From Candidatus Binatia bacterium (GTDB lineage Bacteria > Desulfobacterota > Binatia > UBA12015), in assembly GCA_029243485.1 (NCBI GenBank), contig JAQWRY010000086.1:434001-498000 (forward strand): a DNA stretch of 64,000 nt. Reading direction: 5' to 3'. The notes below the pieces were generated by a model. It saw only the letters and a list, made by a program, of their open reading frames with translations, was not told where the DNA came from and made no database searches. Position numbers and translations under genes: made by a program. Below, piece by piece: positions 48,693 to 58,970 of this stretch. Position 1 is the stretch's first letter; every line of letters begins with the position of its first letter.

Positions 48693-50090
48693 ATGAGCGC
48701 TCATTCGGATGTTCTCGTCGTCTTCGGAGCCTCGGGAGACCTGGCGAGGAAGATGACCTTCCCGTCTCTGTATCGTCTGGCGAGGCGCAAACTGCTCAAG
48801 GTGCCGATCATCGGCGTCTCGTTCTCGGACTGGACCGACGCGGACCTGAAGGCCTACGCCAAGAAGGCCATCCGCGAGGCCGGCCTGCGCGTCGACGCGA
48901 AGGTCTTCGCCCGCATGACCCGCGGGATGAAGTTCGTGAAGGGTGACTATACGAAGCTCGACACGTTCGAGCGCGTGAAGGCGTCGGTCGGAAAGGCCAA
49001 GCGGCCGCTCTTTTACCTCGAGATTCCGCCTGCCCTCTTCCAGACCGTCGTCTACAACCTCTCCAAGGTGGGGCTGACCGAGAACGGACGCGTGATCATC
49101 GAGAAGCCGTTCGGCCACGACCTGGCGTCGGCGCAGGCGCTGAACGTGTCGCTGCTGAAGGTCCTGCGCGAGGAACAGCTCTACCGGATCGATCACTACC
49201 TCGGGAAAGAGCCCGTCCAGGACTTACTCGTCTGGCGCTTCGGGAACACGATGTTCGAGCCGGTATGGAATCGCCGGTACATCTCGAACGTCCAGATCAC
49301 AATGTCGGAAACCGTGGACGTCGCCGACCGCGGTTCGTTCTACGATGCCGTCGGTGCACTCAAAGACGTGGTGCAGAACCACATGATGCAGGTCGTTGCG
49401 TTGCTCGCGATGGAGCCGCCGGTCAGCGCTGCTGCTCAGTGTCTGCACGACGAGCAGATCAAGGTCTTCAATTCCATGCGGCCGATTGACCCGGTGAACT
49501 ACGTGCGAGGGCAGTACGACGGCTTCACGAAGGTCGACGGCGTGGCCAAGAAGTCGCGCACCGAGTCGTACTGCGCTCTGCGGATCGACATCGATTCGTG
49601 GCGGTGGGAGGGCGTGCCGTTCTTCCTCCGCACCGGGAAGGCACTTGCCGCCAAGGCGACCGAAGCCGTCGTGGAGTTCCGCAATCCGCCGAAGCAGCTC
49701 TTCGACGACGCCGGGTGTGCAGCGCCCGAAACGAACCGGCTCCGGTTCCGACTGGGGAGTGACGCGGGCGTGTCGATCGAGGTGCAGGCCAAGAAGCCGG
49801 GTGAGGGGATGCACTCCGAGCCCATCGCGCTCAACGTCGACTTCGCACAGGCCCTCGGGGACTCGCCGCTGCCGTACGAGCGCCTCCTCGGCGATGCGCT
49901 TGCCGGGGAGTCGACTCTCTTCGCATCCGAGCGGGCCGTGGAAGGGACCTGGGCCGCGATCGACCCGATCCTCGGCGACGTGGGTCCGATCCGGAAGTAC
50001 GCGCGCGGTTCGATGGGGCCGAAGGAGGCCAACCGGCTGACCGCGGAGTACGGCGGCTGGGTCGACCCGATCGGGGTGAAGGCGAAGTAG
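48693..50090 (+). CDS. zwf: glucose-6-phosphate 1-dehydrogenase
   Basis: About 465 residues. The NADP loop is VLVVFGASGDLARKMTFPSLY. Catalytic His lies in the family signature YRIDHYLGKEPVQDLL, and IIEKPFGHDLASAQALN and VQNHMMQVVALLAMEPP are conserved. It oxidises glucose 6-phosphate to 6-phosphogluconolactone, the entry to the pentose phosphate pathway. ATG 48693 is chosen over TTG 48675. A TTGACA box at 48658 could be a -35 element, but no matching -10 is clear. Lactonase and 6-phosphogluconate dehydrogenase genes are not adjacent. Confidence 0.95.
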   Translation: MSAHSDVLVVFGASGDLARKMTFPSLYRLARRKLLKVPIIGVSFSDWTDADLKAYAKKAIREAGLRVDAKVFARMTRGMKFVKGDYTKLDTFERVKASVGKAKRPLFYLEIPPALFQTVVYNLSKVGLTENGRVIIEKPFGHDLASAQALNVSLLKVLREEQLYRIDHYLGKEPVQDLLVWRFGNTMFEPVWNRRYISNVQITMSETVDVADRGSFYDAVGALKDVVQNHMMQVVALLAMEPPVSAAAQCLHDEQIKVFNSMRPIDPVNYVRGQYDGFTKVDGVAKKSRTESYCALRIDIDSWRWEGVPFFLRTGKALAAKATEAVVEFRNPPKQLFDDAGCAAPETNRLRFRLGSDAGVSIEVQAKKPGEGMHSEPIALNVDFAQALGDSPLPYERLLGDALAGESTLFASERAVEGTWAAIDPILGDVGPIRKYARGSMGPKEANRLTAEYGGWVDPIGVKAK

Positions 50091-50106
50091 CGCAGTCGGA
50101 CGCTTT

Positions 50107-51885
50107 TCAGGTGGTGGTCGAAGCCTCGCCTACGCGGGCGGCCAGCAGCTCTCCGACCTTGCCGAGGAACACCTCCGGCGCGACCGGCTTTTGCAAGAGC
50201 ACTGTCGATGGGTCGAGCAAGCCGTGGCGGTCGGTCAGGTCGTTGGCGTAGCCGGAAACGAACATCGTCGGCAGCGGGCCGAGCTTCGCGGCGACGTTCA
50301 GGGCGAGCTCGGGACCGCTCATCCCCGGCATGACGACGTCGGTCACGAGCAGGTCGATCTCTGCATCGAGCCCGTCGAGGAGATCGAGTGCTGCGGGTCC
50401 ACTCTCCGCATCGAGGACCCGGTATCCGCCTTTGCGCAGCACGCCGACAAGAAGGGTGCGAGCGGCGTCGTCGTCGTCCACTAGGAGAAGCGTTGCTTCG
50501 CCGGGCGCGTCGGAGTCCTGTACCGGTTGCGCGGTCGTCTCGGCCCCTCCGGCCTCGGGGAGGTAGATCGTCAACGTGGATCCTACACCGGGTTCGCTCT
50601 CCGCGACGAGGCCCCCACCGCTCTGGCGAGCGATGCCGTACGCGGTGGACAGACCCAGTCCCGAACCCTTGCCGAATTTCTTCGTGGTGAAGAAGGGCTC
50701 GAAGACGCGGCTCAGGACGTCGGGCTCCATGCCGTGTCCAGAGTCGCGGATCGATAGTGTCACGTACCGTCCGGGTTGCAGGTCGTTGTGTGGCAGCCCT
50801 TCGGGCGCGCGGATTTCCGCTTGGCGGACCTCGACGATCAGCCGGCCGCTCGTCGGCATCGCGTCTCGGGCATTCAGGCAGAGATTGACGATCGCCTTCT
50901 CGAGCTGCGCCCGATCGGCCTCGACCGAGCCGGCGTCGGGATCAGTGACGATCTCGACTTCGATGCCCTCGCCCAGGGTGCGGCTGAGGAGCGATTCCAT
51001 CTGGCGCGCGACCTCGTTCAGGTTGAGGACGGCCGGAGACAGAACCTGCTTTTGCACGAAGGCGAGAAGCCCATGCGTGAGGGCCGCGCCCCGGTCGCCG
51101 CTGCGACGGATCTCTTCGAGCCAGTGCTGGCTCTGTTCCTCAGACGCCCGACCGCTGAGGAGCAGATCGCAGTAGCCGTTGATGATGGTGAGGATGTTGT
51201 TCAGGTCATGCGCCACGCCGCCGGCCAAGAGGCCGATGGCCTCCATTTTCTGCGCCTGTAGCAGCTGCGCTTCGAGCTGGCGGCGCTCGGTGAGCTCGTT
51301 GTTGAGATCGTTGCCGCGCTGGGTCAGTTTGACGAGCGCCTCGCGGAGAGTCGCATCGGTGACCGCGCGCTCGACCGCGATGCTGGTGAGGTGTGCGGCC
51401 GTCTCGAGTAGCTTCAGGTCGTCGGCAGAAGGAGCGCCCGGCTCGAGCTGGGAGAGGGTGACCGCGCCCAGAACCCCGCCCTCCTTGCTGAAGAAGGGGC
51501 GCGACCAATAGGCCTTCAGCCCGAACCGGTTCGCGAAGTCATGCAGACCTTGCGCCGCCCAGCGGGGATCGCAGGACGTGTCCTCGACGACCACCATTTC
51601 TCCGTTGAAGGGGGCGGTGCCGCAACTTCCCGAAAGGTTCGCCAAGGCGAGGCCATCGAGAGCCTCGGCGGCTTCCGGGGCGAGGCTCGGCGCGGCGCTG
51701 GTGTGGAGGCAGGTGCCGTCCTCGTCCAGAACCATGATCGAACAGAGGCCGGGGGTGGCCTGGGCCTCGACCAGAAGGCATGTTTTTTTGAGGATTTCGT
51801 GGAGGGGCTGCCCGGTGGCGATCATCTCCAGGATGGCGTGTCGCATTGAAGTCAGATGATCCATGTCGGTCCCGGGACCGGGCAT
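50107..51885 (-). CDS. GAF-domain hybrid histidine kinase with C-terminal receiver
   Basis: 592 residues, soluble. The GAF domain spans about 15-180 (LVEAQATPGLCSIMVLDEDG, GSCGTAPFNGEMVVVEDTS). A coiled-coil linker follows, then the kinase core with His in LLAGGVAHDLNNILTIINGY, the ATPase marks VNLCLNARDAMPTSG and GKGSGLGLSTAYGI, and a receiver with LLLVDDDDAAR, Asp in LLVTDVVMPGMSG and Lys in LLQKPVAP. This is the common HisKA_2-like NtrB-type hybrid plan. No DNA-binding partner is adjacent. ATG 51864 (MDHLTS) is an alternative start. It converges on zwf. Confidence 0.93.
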   Translation of the reverse strand: MPGPGTDMDHLTSMRHAILEMIATGQPLHEILKKTCLLVEAQATPGLCSIMVLDEDGTCLHTSAAPSLAPEAAEALDGLALANLSGSCGTAPFNGEMVVVEDTSCDPRWAAQGLHDFANRFGLKAYWSRPFFSKEGGVLGAVTLSQLEPGAPSADDLKLLETAAHLTSIAVERAVTDATLREALVKLTQRGNDLNNELTERRQLEAQLLQAQKMEAIGLLAGGVAHDLNNILTIINGYCDLLLSGRASEEQSQHWLEEIRRSGDRGAALTHGLLAFVQKQVLSPAVLNLNEVARQMESLLSRTLGEGIEVEIVTDPDAGSVEADRAQLEKAIVNLCLNARDAMPTSGRLIVEVRQAEIRAPEGLPHNDLQPGRYVTLSIRDSGHGMEPDVLSRVFEPFFTTKKFGKGSGLGLSTAYGIARQSGGGLVAESEPGVGSTLTIYLPEAGGAETTAQPVQDSDAPGEATLLLVDDDDAARTLLVGVLRKGGYRVLDAESGPAALDLLDGLDAEIDLLVTDVVMPGMSGPELALNVAAKLGPLPTMFVSGYANDLTDRHGLLDPSTVLLQKPVAPEVFLGKVGELLAARVGEASTTT

Positions 51886-51954
51886 AGGACCACGATGGGA
51901 TTGGAACTGACAATCCCTTTCGCCGAACAGCTGACCGAGTCGGCGAGGCGTACC

Positions 51955-52665
51955 TCAGGTCCGCCAGAGCGCGATCCCACCCAGGACGCCGCCCAGGTTC
52001 GAATGCAGGCGGACGTTTGCCGGCACCTCGTCGGGCTTGAGGAGCTTCACGTTTCCGCCACCGATGTGCAGCAGGCGGTAGTTCCAGATGGGCTCCAGTT
52101 GACCGAGGACCTTCTGGACCCGCTTACGCCAGCGCTTCTTCCCCACGGCCTCGAGGGCGGGCTTGCCCACGTACTCCTCGTAGGTCCGTCCTTTTCGGAA
52201 CGGGTGATGGCCGAGCTCGAGGTTCGGGACGAGCCTCCCGTCCACGAACAGGGCCGAGCCGAGGCCGGTGCCGAGGGTTAGAACCATCTCGACGCCCGTC
52301 CCTTCGACGCTCGCGTAGCCCTGCACGTCGGCGTCGTTGGCGACGCGGACCGGCTTCCCAGTGATCTCCTGGACGGCCTTCGAGAGCGAAACCCCGCGCC
52401 AACTGCGGTGCAGATTGGGGGCCGTCCAGACGACTCCGTCGTGGACCACTCCGGGGAAGCCGATGGAAACCCTGTCAAAATTGGGCTGTTCGGCGATCAG
52501 GCCCCGCAGCGCCTCGATCACGGCACCCGGAGTCGCAGGTCTCGGCGTGGGGACTCTCTTGCGCTCGTCGATGGCTGCTCCCAGGGGGTCGAGGACCAGC
52601 ATCTTCAGTCCCGTGCCTCCGATGTCGATGGACAGTGTACGCTCTGTGGCGTCATTTTCGGTCAT
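51955..52665 (-). CDS. ppgK: polyphosphate glucokinase (ROK family)
   Basis: 236 residues. The ATP/polyP loop is LSIDIGGTGLKMLVLD, the glucose-binding region is VANDADVQGYASV, and TLGTGLGSALFVDGRLVPN and ELGHHPFRKGRTYEEYVG match polyphosphate glucokinases of actinobacteria and others. It phosphorylates glucose using inorganic polyphosphate (often also ATP), giving the substrate of the glucose-6-phosphate dehydrogenase encoded 2 kb away. It lies upstream of the GAF kinase on the same strand, 69 nt apart. Confidence 0.93.
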   Translation of the reverse strand: MTENDATERTLSIDIGGTGLKMLVLDPLGAAIDERKRVPTPRPATPGAVIEALRGLIAEQPNFDRVSIGFPGVVHDGVVWTAPNLHRSWRGVSLSKAVQEITGKPVRVANDADVQGYASVEGTGVEMVLTLGTGLGSALFVDGRLVPNLELGHHPFRKGRTYEEYVGKPALEAVGKKRWRKRVQKVLGQLEPIWNYRLLHIGGGNVKLLKPDEVPANVRLHSNLGGVLGGIALWRT

Positions 52666-52708
52666 CTAGGATCTTTGTCACGGAAGCAGGGCTGAGGGGA
52701 GTGGGGCA

Positions 52709-52731
52709 GCTACCCAAGCTTGTCAGGTAGC
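52709..52731. promoter_or_regulatory. inverted repeat upstream of the pyrophosphatase gene
   Basis: GCTACC and GGTAGC, exact complements, flank an 11-nt loop that contains the palindrome CAAGCTTG. The site is in the divergent region between ppgK and hppA. It could be an operator or a transcript hairpin. Nothing else in this 190-nt gap looks like a gene. Confidence 0.35.
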
Positions 52732-52855
52732 ATTGGGTGCGCTAACCAAGCCTGTTTCCAGAATCATCATTTTCTAATACCGCACGTCTGACGAAGGCCC
52801 CGGCGGTCCCGGTTCTCGGGCACCCGCGCGGCCCCAAAAACATATTGGTGGCAGG

Positions 52856-54961
52856 ATGCAAAGTTTCGGACCCTATCTTCTTGGATTCGTCGCGATCGGC
52901 GTCGCTCTGTTCGGTCTCCGCACCGCTCGAAAGCTCTTCGGGCAAGTGGAGGCGGTCCCGGTCGACGACCCCAAGATCGCCGACATCGGCAAGCAGATCC
53001 AGGACGGCGCGATGGCGTTCCTGCGCGCCGAGTACCGAGTTCTCTCCGTCTTCGTGGTGATCGTCGCCGGCCTTCTGGCCGTCGCGACCAGTTGGCAGGC
53101 GTCGGTCGCGTTCCTTCTGGGCGCGCTCTCGAGCGTTGCCGCCGGTTTTGCCGGCATGCGTGCCGCCACGACCGCGAATACGCGCACCGCGATGGCGGCT
53201 TCGCAGAGCGGCGCAGGCGCGGCTCTGTTGATCGCCTACAACGGGGGCGCGGTGATGGGCCTCTGTGTCGGTGGTCTCGGCCTGCTCGGCATCGCGGTCA
53301 TGTACATGCTCTGGGGCCATAGCCTCAGCACGGTGCAGTACATCAGCGGCTTCGGCATGGGCGCCAGCAGCATCGCGTTGTTTGCGCGCGTTGGTGGCGG
53401 CATTTACACGAAGGCTGCGGACGTCGGTGCTGATCTCGTCGGCAAGATCGAGGCCGGCATCCCCGAAGACGATCCCCGCAACCCGGGTGTCATCGCTGAC
53501 AACGTCGGCGACAACGTCGGTGACGTCGCGGGAATGGGCGCGGACATCTTCGAATCCTTCGTCGGTTCGATCATCGCGTCCATCGTTCTCGGCGCGACGA
53601 TCACGTCGGCAACCTCTGGTCTAATGTTCCCCGAGGGCCACATCCTCACTTCAGCGGATCGCGCCACTCTGATGTCGCTTCCCGTGCTCCTCGCGATCCT
53701 CGGATTCGGGTCGAGCATGGTAGGCATCTTCTCGATGAACTGGCTCAAGAACTCCGAGCCAGCGGGTGCACTCCGGAATACGACGCTGATTGGCGCCGGC
53801 TTGTTCTGGGTGCTCGGCTTCATCGTTCTCGGGTTGTTCGACATGCCATTCGAGCCGCTCTACGCCGTAATCGTCGGTAGCATCGTCGGCATCCTGATCG
53901 GTCTCGCGACCGAGTACTACACCTCGACGGATAAGGTTCTCGGGATCCAGACCAAGGCGGTTCAGCGCATCGCGGACGCTTCGAAGACGGGCCCCGCGAC
54001 CAACGCGATCACCGGCCTGGCGGTCGGCATGGAGAGCGTCTTCCTGCCGCTGATCCTCATCACGATCGGCATCTACTGGTCCAACCACGCGGCCGGCCTC
54101 TACGGCATCGCGCTCGCAGCCATGGGCATGCTCGCGACGGTCGGTGTCACTATGACCGTCGACGCGTACGGCCCCGTCGCCGACAACGCCGGTGGCATTT
54201 CGGAGATGGGCGGCCTCGGCGAAGAGACCCGCAAGATCACCGATAGCCTCGACTCCATCGGCAACACGACTGCGGCCATCGGCAAGGGCTTCGCGATCGG
54301 CTCCGCGGCCCTGACGGCCCTGGCGCTGTTCGCCGCGTACTCCTCGGAGGTGGATCGTCTCATGGTCGTGGGCGGCGCCGCGGCGGGTAGCTTCAGGCTC
54401 GAGCTCACCGATCCGCTCGTTGTGATCGGTCTTCTCATCGGCGGCGCGCTTCCGTTCCTCGTCGCCGCAATGACGATGACTTCGGTTGGCAAGGCCGCCG
54501 GTCAGATGGTGGAAGAGATCCGTCGCCAGTTCCGTGAGATCCCGGGCCTGCTCGAAGGCAAGGAAGGCGTGAAGCCGGACTCGGCTCGTTGCGTGGAGAT
54601 CAGCACCACTGCGGCACTGCGTGAGATGATCATGCCGGGCCTCATCGCGGTGTCCGCTCCGGTCATCTGCGGTCTGATCCTCGGACCTCAGGCTCTCGGC
54701 GGGATGCTCGCCGGCGCGACCGCGACCGGTGTGCTCATGGCTCTCTTTATGGCGACCGCCGGTGGCGCGTGGGACAACGCGAAGAAGGCGATCGAGCAAG
54801 GCAAGATCGAAGGCGAGAAGAAGGGCACCGACGCCCACTCCGCCGCGGTTATCGGCGACACCATCGGGGATCCCTTCAAGGACACCAGCGGCCCGTCGCT
54901 CAACATCCTGATCAAGCTGATGTCGATCGTCGCACTCGTCATCGTTCCGCTGCTCGTGTGA
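52856..54961 (+). CDS. hppA: membrane-bound ion-translocating pyrophosphatase
   Basis: 701 residues, about 16 membrane helices. The PPi-binding signature is [19 protein letters not shown] followed by [19 protein letters not shown]. The second conserved block is [15 protein letters not shown] and the third is [20 protein letters not shown]. The stretch [10 protein letters not shown] (about residue 470) has Ala where K+-independent enzymes have Lys, so this is the K+-dependent type. It couples PPi hydrolysis to pumping of H+ or Na+, and the ion cannot be told with certainty. A strong terminator follows. Confidence 0.96.
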   Translation: MQSFGPYLLGFVAIGVALFGLRTARKLFGQVEAVPVDDPKIADIGKQIQDGAMAFLRAEYRVLSVFVVIVAGLLAVATSWQASVAFLLGALSSVAAGFAGMRAATTANTRTAMAASQSGAGAALLIAYNGGAVMGLCVGGLGLLGIAVMYMLWGHSLSTVQYISGFGMGASSIALFARVGGGIYTKAADVGADLVGKIEAGIPEDDPRNPGVIADNVGDNVGDVAGMGADIFESFVGSIIASIVLGATITSATSGLMFPEGHILTSADRATLMSLPVLLAILGFGSSMVGIFSMNWLKNSEPAGALRNTTLIGAGLFWVLGFIVLGLFDMPFEPLYAVIVGSIVGILIGLATEYYTSTDKVLGIQTKAVQRIADASKTGPATNAITGLAVGMESVFLPLILITIGIYWSNHAAGLYGIALAAMGMLATVGVTMTVDAYGPVADNAGGISEMGGLGEETRKITDSLDSIGNTTAAIGKGFAIGSAALTALALFAAYSSEVDRLMVVGGAAAGSFRLELTDPLVVIGLLIGGALPFLVAAMTMTSVGKAAGQMVEEIRRQFREIPGLLEGKEGVKPDSARCVEISTTAALREMIMPGLIAVSAPVICGLILGPQALGGMLAGATATGVLMALFMATAGGAWDNAKKAIEQGKIEGEKKGTDAHSAAVIGDTIGDPFKDTSGPSLNILIKLMSIVALVIVPLLV

Positions 54962-54984
54962 CGAAGTAACCTCGTACGAGGAAG

Positions 54985-55020
54985 ACGGCGGCGCGGCCAC
55001 CAGGCTGCGCCGCCGTTTTT
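54985..55020 (+). terminator. intrinsic terminator after hppA
   Basis: ACGGCGGCGC plus GGCC pairs with GGCT plus GCGCCGCCGT around an ACCA loop. It is a 14-bp stem with one G-T pair, followed by five T. It ends the hppA transcript and separates it from the convergent metallo-beta-lactamase gene (stop at 55032). A shorter palindrome CTCGTACGAG lies just before it (54971-54980). Confidence 0.9.
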
Positions 55021-55031
55021 CGTTCCGGATC

Positions 55032-56255
55032 CTACTCGGCGGCGGCGCGCGCCCGCGCGGAGGCGGTGTTGTAGAAGTTCCGCGCGATGAAGGATGGCTC
55101 GATCGCGATGATCGCATCGGATGCGTTGGCTAGAAGGCCTTGCGCTTCGCGATCGGTCGCGTCCGCCTGAACGAGGTGCATCACGAGGTGCAGCGCCCGG
55201 TGCGGCTCGTTCTCGGCGAGGAGCTTTCGTACCCGGTCGACGAGGGCCTCGCGGCCCGCGGTTTCCACGATGTCGCGCGCGACGTCGGCGCGTTTGGCCG
55301 GGATGAGATCGGCCGGGTTTCCGCCCCACCAACCCGCGTACATCCGCAGAACGTCGCGGACGACAAACGGGGCGCAACCGTAGAGCGGTTGCAGGTAGGG
55401 CTTCTTCGCCAGGTCGTCCGGTAGCTCGATTTTTGCGTCGATGATGTCGTCCGGCCACTGCCCGGCGTTCATGCGCTCGATCACCGCATCGTGCAGGAAC
55501 CGCAGGGCACGGGCGGTTTCCGTCAGTGTCTCGGCGATGTTGTCCTTCCCCCGCAGAGGGGTGCCGTGGCCCGGGATGATGATCTCGGGCCCGCGCGCGG
55601 CGATCGCCTCGAGGGTCTCGGCCCAGCCGAGCGTATACCGCTGGGGCTTGTTCGGGTTGCCACTGTTGGGCAGCGAGCCGATCGAGAGATCGCCGACCAT
55701 CGCGACGGATCGCTCGGGGAGCCACACCCATGTCGCGTCGTTCGTCTCGGCGTTGGCGTGGTGAAGAACGACGCGCTCCCCGGCGAGATCGATCTCGGCC
55801 GTGTCGCTGTAAGTCTGGTCGGGCTCGATGAATTCCTTCGGGAATGCATCGATGCCGGGAGGCAGCTGGAACTGCCGTCGATTCACCTCGTTGTTCCAAC
55901 CCCAGGTGAGCCGGTAGCGAGCCATCCGCTCGACGACCTTCTCGTGGCCCCAGACCGTCGGGCGGTCGTGTCCGCGTTCTTTGGCGGAATCGAGGAAGGC
56001 CGGAGCGCCGCCGACGTGATCCACATGCCCGTGCGTGTAGACGACGTGTCGGAGGGGATCGTGGGTTGCGGCCGCGAGGCCGTCGGAGGCCTTCTTTCCG
56101 AGGAGCGCGTTCGACGTGTCGACGGCCAGAGACGCGCCGCTGCCCCACGCGAAGCCGACGTTGCAAAAGCCGTGGAACATGGCGAGGCCGTCACCGAGGC
56201 CCTCCACAGTTCCGTTCTTCTCGCCCGATACGAGTGCCTCTCCGAGGGTGGCCAT
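55032..56255 (-). CDS. metallo-beta-lactamase-fold hydrolase, alkylsulfatase-like
   Basis: 407 residues. Zinc ligands are in [16 protein letters not shown], and [13 protein letters not shown] and [14 protein letters not shown] supply Asp and His. The C-terminal half has [20 protein letters not shown], the dimerisation-domain pattern of SdsA1-type alkylsulfatases. The third, SCP2-like domain of SdsA1 is shorter or missing. It probably hydrolyses a sulfate or other ester, but the substrate is unproven. The genomic neighbours give no further hint. Confidence 0.87.
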   Translation of the reverse strand: MATLGEALVSGEKNGTVEGLGDGLAMFHGFCNVGFAWGSGASLAVDTSNALLGKKASDGLAAATHDPLRHVVYTHGHVDHVGGAPAFLDSAKERGHDRPTVWGHEKVVERMARYRLTWGWNNEVNRRQFQLPPGIDAFPKEFIEPDQTYSDTAEIDLAGERVVLHHANAETNDATWVWLPERSVAMVGDLSIGSLPNSGNPNKPQRYTLGWAETLEAIAARGPEIIIPGHGTPLRGKDNIAETLTETARALRFLHDAVIERMNAGQWPDDIIDAKIELPDDLAKKPYLQPLYGCAPFVVRDVLRMYAGWWGGNPADLIPAKRADVARDIVETAGREALVDRVRKLLAENEPHRALHLVMHLVQADATDREAQGLLANASDAIIAIEPSFIARNFYNTASARARAAAE

Positions 56256-56306
56256 GCCTAACGCTTTAGGCTCATCGGACTACGGCATGCAACGGCGAGG
56301 GGCGGG

Positions 56307-56821
56307 TCAGGTGGACTCGGGGGCAGGTTCCTCGCTGGGCTCGAGGGGTACGATCTCGCGGCGGGTCTGCACGAGGCCGGCCGCGCAGCGCAGCCTACCG
56401 AGGCCGAAGGCGAAGCCGCTGTAAGTGTAGAAGCCGAGCTGCATCGAGACCGCCATGGTCGCGAAGCGCGCGCCGCGCTGCTGCGCGAGAAAGCGGAAGA
56501 AATCGTCGTTCAGGGAGATGATCTTTGCGGTTCCTGCACACCAAAGGCCGGCGACGCCCACAAGGAGCGGCTCGGCGGTCGAGAGCGAGCCGGATTGCGC
56601 GCGTGCGCCGGGCCACGCCGCGCCTGCGGCGTGATCACGGTCGCGCCGTGTCGGAGCGCGGTTCGGCCGGAGTCGTCGGTGGACCCGTCGTCGTCGACGT
56701 TGCACTCCGTCGGCTGCTTGGTGCTGCCCATCAGGTCGTGGAGGCACTGCTCCAATAGAGCGGACGCCTGGTGGGTCGGGATCACAACCGAGATCATGGG
56801 ATTCAAGCCGTCGCTCATCAC
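56307..56821 (-). pseudogene. family 2 glycosyltransferase with internal deletion and frameshift
   Basis: The frame starting at ATG 56821 (or 56797) encodes the GT2 N-terminus: ISVVIPTHQASALLEQCLHD, DDDGSTDDSGRTALRHGA and QARRGPAHARN. From about 56594 it becomes meaningless. Another frame, from about 56531 to 56307, carries what looks like the C-terminal end of such an enzyme (AKIISLNDDFFRFLAQQRGA, VSMQLGFYTYSGFAFGLGRL). The nucleotide-sugar core between is gone. The gene is therefore broken by a deletion of several hundred bases. Confidence 0.65.
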
Positions 56822-56867
56822 AAGCCTGAGGAAGAATTAACCGCGAATCCCTCTCGCTGGAAAGGCT

Positions 56868-57632
56868 TTAGATGAACCTCTCCTGTAACCGGCGCATGCC
56901 GCGGAGCCACCGGTCGTAGTCATTGGTCTTTCGCCGCATGTACTCCAGCACTTCGGGGTGGGGGAGGATCAGGAACTGCTCGGTCGCGAGGCCCGCGACG
57001 ACGCATTCGGCGATCTCTTCGGGCTCCATCAATCCGTCCACGCCGGCAACGCCGCCCTCGTCGGATCCCGCTGTCATCGCCGTGCGCACAGCCTGCGGGC
57101 ATAGGACCGAGACCTTGATTCCCTGTCCCCCGTGCGTGATCGAAAGCCACTCGGCGAGGCCGACGGCCGCGTGTTTGGTGACCGAGTAGGGCGCGGAACC
57201 GATCTGTGTGAGGAGCCCAGCCGCGGATGCGGTATTCAGGAGGTAGCCGCCGCCGCGCTCGGTCATACGCGGGACGAGGGCCCGGGCGGCCAACACGTGG
57301 GCGTGGACGTTGACCTGCCAGATCCGAGTCCACTCGGCGTCGGGAACTTCGGCGCCCCCGATCGCCAGGATGCCGGCGTTGGAGCAGAAGAGATCGATGG
57401 GGCCCTGGTCGCGCTCGGTTTCCTCCACGAGCGCTTCGATCTGCTCGCCCGAGGAGACGTCGATGACGTGCCCGGTCCCGGAGATTTCCTCGGCGACCGC
57501 GCGAACCCCGGCTTCGTCGCGGTCGGCGACGACCACGGCGCGTGCACCCTCGGTCTTGAAACGGTGTGCGAGGGCTCGGCCAATGCCACTGGCGCCACCC
57601 GTCACGACGATGGTTTTGCCCTCGATTCTCAT
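56868..57632 (-). CDS. short-chain dehydrogenase/reductase
   Basis: 254 residues. Cofactor loop [19 protein letters not shown], with VADRDEAG after strand 2 suggesting NAD preference. [12 protein letters not shown], catalytic Ser in [11 protein letters not shown], and YSVTKHAAV with Tyr and Lys complete the set. The C-terminus ([16 protein letters not shown]) is typical of the group whose substrates are hydroxy-steroids or other alcohols. Start ATG 57632 has AAAGGTGAG upstream, better than the longer frame to 57689. Confidence 0.93.
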   Translation of the reverse strand: MRIEGKTIVVTGGASGIGRALAHRFKTEGARAVVVADRDEAGVRAVAEEISGTGHVIDVSSGEQIEALVEETERDQGPIDLFCSNAGILAIGGAEVPDAEWTRIWQVNVHAHVLAARALVPRMTERGGGYLLNTASAAGLLTQIGSAPYSVTKHAAVGLAEWLSITHGGQGIKVSVLCPQAVRTAMTAGSDEGGVAGVDGLMEPEEIAECVVAGLATEQFLILPHPEVLEYMRRKTNDYDRWLRGMRRLQERFI

Positions 57633-57758
57633 TTCCAGCTCACCTTTCGGGGTCGAAGTCGGACTGCTCGGTCGAAAGTTTGGTAACACGGGCTTGGCGC
57701 GGACGCCGTGCCTCGGTAGTGCCGTGCACTAGTGATCGAGGATCTTGGAGGGTTTCGG

Positions 57759-58970
57759 ATGAAGCGAATCGGACTGTTGCTCACTCCCGTGTTGGCGGGA
57801 CTCGTGCCTCTTCTCGCGTTTGCCGAGGCGCCGCGCCCGATCGCCGGAGTCGTGCCTCTGTCGATGGACGATGTCGCCGAGGTCGAAGGGCCGACGCTGC
57901 GCCTCGATGACTACGAGATGGATCTAGCCGGGAAGCGCGTGCGCTTCGTGGGGGAGGTCGACGACGTTGGCGAGACGTCGGCGGGCGAGCACTTCGTCGT
58001 GTTCGAAGGGGACGGGGAACGGGTCGTCATCGCTCTTCCCGGTCCTCTCGAGACACCCGACCGCCTCGACGATGAAGAAGAGTGGGCGGTGATCGCTCGC
58101 TTCGATCGGCCGGTCACGCTCGCAAACGGAGAGAAAGCGATCTTCGTCGGACCCGACGTGTTGGTAAAGACACCGGGACCACCCGGCGTGGTACGTCCGG
58201 ACGACGTCATCCTCACCGTGGCCGGCGAGGAGTTCTTCCAAGAGCCGAAGGTGAAGCCATGGGAATCGGAGAAGCCGATGTTCGGCCTGACGATCGTAGA
58301 CGCGGGCCGGAATAAAGAGGAGTTCCTCACGCTGGGCGCGACGGGCTTCCAAGGTTCTCGGAAGGGCGGCAACCAGCTCTACGACTACCAGCAGGTGACG
58401 CACGCCAAAGATGGTCGCCAGCGTGCACAGCGCTGCGTCTACAAGGTCGAGATGGGCCGCTTTCGCAACACCGGCTTCGGCGAGGTCGAGCTCGACAAGG
58501 ATGGGAAGCGGAAGAAGCAGCGCTGGGTGGACTTCGCTTCGGACAAGTTTCACGACACCTGGTCGGCCAAGCGGAAGTCGTTCCCCCCGAACACCTATCA
58601 GGCATCGTGCATCGGCATGGGCATGTCCGGTTTCCCGATCGACGCGGGCGTGATGCGGTTCTTCGTGTGGGGCGAACGTGGAATGCCGATCCCGGTCTAC
58701 GCATTCATCGATGGAGAGGAGGCCGTGCAGGTGCGGGGTGGGTCCGAGAAGGCGTACCGGATTCGCGTCGGGCTCGACGTGCGTCGCGCGGCGCAGCAGG
58801 TGGATGTTCCGGAGCCCTGGAAGCGAGAAGCCGAGGCGGCAGGCGAGACCTGGTACGCGGGCGATTCGACGTACTGGATTGCGGTCGCCGAACCGCACGA
58901 TTTTCTTCGCTTCGAAGGGCCGCTCGGACCGCCGGGTTCGCCGGTCGCGCGGATCGATCGACTCCGCTGA
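57759..58970 (+). CDS. secreted hypothetical protein
   Basis: 403 residues with a signal peptide (GLLLTPVLAGLVPLLAFAEA). The mature protein begins with a beta-rich domain (MDLAGKRVRFVGEVDDV, DGERVVIALPG) that looks like an OB-like fold. A second region has PMFGLTIVDAGRNKEEF, FQGSRKGGNQLYDY and the Cys-containing RAQRCVYKVEM. I recognise no family. GGAGGG stands 9 nt before the ATG at 57759 and decides the start. It is divergent from the SDR. Confidence 0.8.
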   Translation: MKRIGLLLTPVLAGLVPLLAFAEAPRPIAGVVPLSMDDVAEVEGPTLRLDDYEMDLAGKRVRFVGEVDDVGETSAGEHFVVFEGDGERVVIALPGPLETPDRLDDEEEWAVIARFDRPVTLANGEKAIFVGPDVLVKTPGPPGVVRPDDVILTVAGEEFFQEPKVKPWESEKPMFGLTIVDAGRNKEEFLTLGATGFQGSRKGGNQLYDYQQVTHAKDGRQRAQRCVYKVEMGRFRNTGFGEVELDKDGKRKKQRWVDFASDKFHDTWSAKRKSFPPNTYQASCIGMGMSGFPIDAGVMRFFVWGERGMPIPVYAFIDGEEAVQVRGGSEKAYRIRVGLDVRRAAQQVDVPEPWKREAEAAGETWYAGDSTYWIAVAEPHDFLRFEGPLGPPGSPVARIDRLR

